From Paraburkholderia solitsugae (GTDB lineage: Bacteria; Pseudomonadota; Gammaproteobacteria; Burkholderiales; Burkholderiaceae), in the NCBI RefSeq assembly GCF_013177695.1, contig NZ_WOEY01000067.1:1-55414 (forward strand): 55,414 bases of DNA, written 5' to 3'. Position numbers and translations under genes: made by a program. Below are positions 54,442-55,414 of the stretch, one piece after another. The notes beneath the pieces are model-generated. The model made no database searches. It saw only the letters and a program-made list of their open reading frames with translations, and was not told the origin of the DNA. The first letter of the stretch is position 1, and every line of letters begins with the position of its first letter.

Positions 54442-54830
54442 GATTGGCCTCACAGCAACACGCCGAGCGCCCCGACGATGCCGATGCCGCACGCGATGCT
54501 CACGCCAATGATCGGCGCTAGCCCGCGATTTCACCGAAGCCCCACGCGAGGGCGAGGGACGACACGAGCGCCGCCACCATCGTGGCGCCGAGCGCGCCCA
54601 TACAAAGACCGCCCCGCCCAGCAGCGCATAAAGCGCGTCGGCGATCTGTCCGACGTCATGCAGCGGCACATGCCCGGCGTTCTTCGCTCCGCCATCGTGA
54701 CCAGCACGGCTGCGGTCAGCAACCGGGTCAGCACGGCACCGAACGCGGTATCGCGACGCTCGGCATCGCGGTCTGCGGCCGACAGGCCCCTTTCGACGAC
54801 CGCCGACGGTGATAGGGGGCGCTTCAGAAA
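54442..54830 (-). pseudogene. Decayed membrane protein, unidentified
   Basis: Pieces in different minus-strand frames read FGAVLTRLLTAAVLVTMA, then HVPLHDVGQIADALYALLG, GATMVAALVSSLALAWGFGE and IIGVSIACGIGIVGALGVLL before a stop at 54450. Three to four hydrophobic segments and at least two frameshifts are evident. No family could be named with confidence. Confidence 0.4.
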
Positions 54831-55414
54831 ACGGAAAGTAAAGCACGTTAGTGACAGGCGATCGTCGCAAAACGACCCACTTGCGCCGTTCGGAGTTGCA
54901 TCGCCTCTACGACCGTTTCCACAGTGCAACGGCCATTCATACCTTCGAGTCGGTTGACAATTTATCGGCCGGAGCAGCCTTTCGACGCCGCGCTCCCCTT
55001 CCGCCCAAAACCTGTCACCCGAAGGCGACGGGATACGTTCGATATCGGATGACAGGTTTTGTTAACGACAGAGCTTGGAATGGGCCATTCGTGGCAGGTT
55101 ATGCTCAGAGAAGTACGAACGTCCACTTCGATCAATGGCGCGACGCCTGAGATCGGTAGCCGAACGTTCGCTGTCAGGACTGAATTCGAAGTTTGAGGGT
55201 CTTCCTTGGCGTGCACGCGAACGGTTGGAGATGGTCGAAGGACTGATATGACTTTCCGTGTCAATCGGAATCGGTTTTCGTCGCTTTCGTTCCATAGGCG
55301 CGAGAATTTCCTGAGGGCGGCGTAGCAGTAAGTCTCGACGGTGGATCGCACTGATATCCGCGGGTTGGTTACCGCATTACAGAGGTCCGCCCCATGAGCC
55401 TGCCGCTATCTAAA
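54831..55414. other. Stretch without a recognised gene at the window end
   Basis: No recognisable coding sequence was found. It holds the inverted repeat at 55007-55060. An ATG at 55394 begins MSLPLSK and runs off the window; a weak AGAGG lies eight bases or more upstream, so it may be the start of a gene but cannot be judged from seven codons. Confidence 0.4.
55007..55060. repeat. Perfect 11-bp inverted repeat with 32-bp spacer
   Basis: AAAACCTGTCA at 55007-55017 and TGACAGGTTTT at 55050-55060 are exact complements. The spacer contains the palindrome CGATATCG. The layout could be a regulator-binding dyad, the ends of a tiny mobile element, or a recombination site. No T-run consistent with a normal terminator loop size is present. 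Confidence 0.5.

Overview
The window looks like chromosomal DNA of a Burkholderiaceae bacterium, most likely Paraburkholderia or Caballeronia. The grounds are high GC content, hopanoid genes of the hpnJ-hpnK-hpnL type, two Burkholderia-type trimeric porins, an aa3-type cytochrome oxidase operon and the insertion sequence families present. No rRNA, tRNA or CRISPR array was seen. The identification rests on protein resemblance read by eye; no database search was made.

Layout: (1) 1-2640 holds the end of a hopanoid head-group operon (hpnJ partial, hpnK, hpnL). (2) 2641-4545 is an insertion-sequence junction: a complete IS6-family element abuts a truncated IS5-family transposase and an IS66 remnant. 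(3) 4546-14074 is a minus-strand catabolic operon with its own porin, MFS transporter and MarR regulator. Its enzymes are an AtuA-like protein, a DUF4387 protein, a TauD-like dioxygenase, an MmgE/PrpD protein, a class II aldolase and a ketopantoate-reductase-like dehydrogenase whose frame is broken at a run of seven A. (4) 14177-19267 is a patch of rearranged DNA with an aspartase/fumarase fragment, ETF-ubiquinone oxidoreductase, an IS1182-family element, a small unknown gene and an internally deleted chemoreceptor.

(5) 19312-41657 is a large catabolic island. The minus-strand arm encodes a thioesterase, an enoyl-CoA hydratase, three consecutive RraA/CHA-aldolase paralogs, a LigB-type extradiol dioxygenase, a CaiB-type CoA-transferase, a DUF35 protein paired with an SCP2-like thiolase, two acyl-CoA dehydrogenases and an NDP-forming acyl-CoA synthetase. 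The plus-strand arm encodes a GntR regulator, RidA, a LigJ-like amidohydrolase, a Rieske oxygenase, its reductase, a crotonase and a 3-hydroxyacyl-CoA dehydrogenase. A second GntR gene, a porin and a spinster-type MFS transporter close the island. The likely logic is uptake, CoA-dependent side-chain degradation, ring oxygenation, extradiol cleavage, then hydratase and aldolase steps to pyruvate-type products. The substrate cannot be read from the sequence. A half-site ATACCACA recurs upstream of both arms, the second GntR gene and the transporter, suggesting one regulon.

(6) 41658-44643 is mostly non-coding DNA with an IS5-family transposase and a stress-type membrane protein. (7) 44874-49458 is an intact cytochrome c oxidase operon with two tandem subunit III genes. 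(8) 49459-55414 is a gene graveyard: fragments of a transsulfuration enzyme, DUF1488, DJ-1/PfpI, topoisomerase IB, a CPA1 antiporter, a mutator-type transposase and a PqiC lipoprotein, some inverted or reordered, with a few intact small membrane genes between them.
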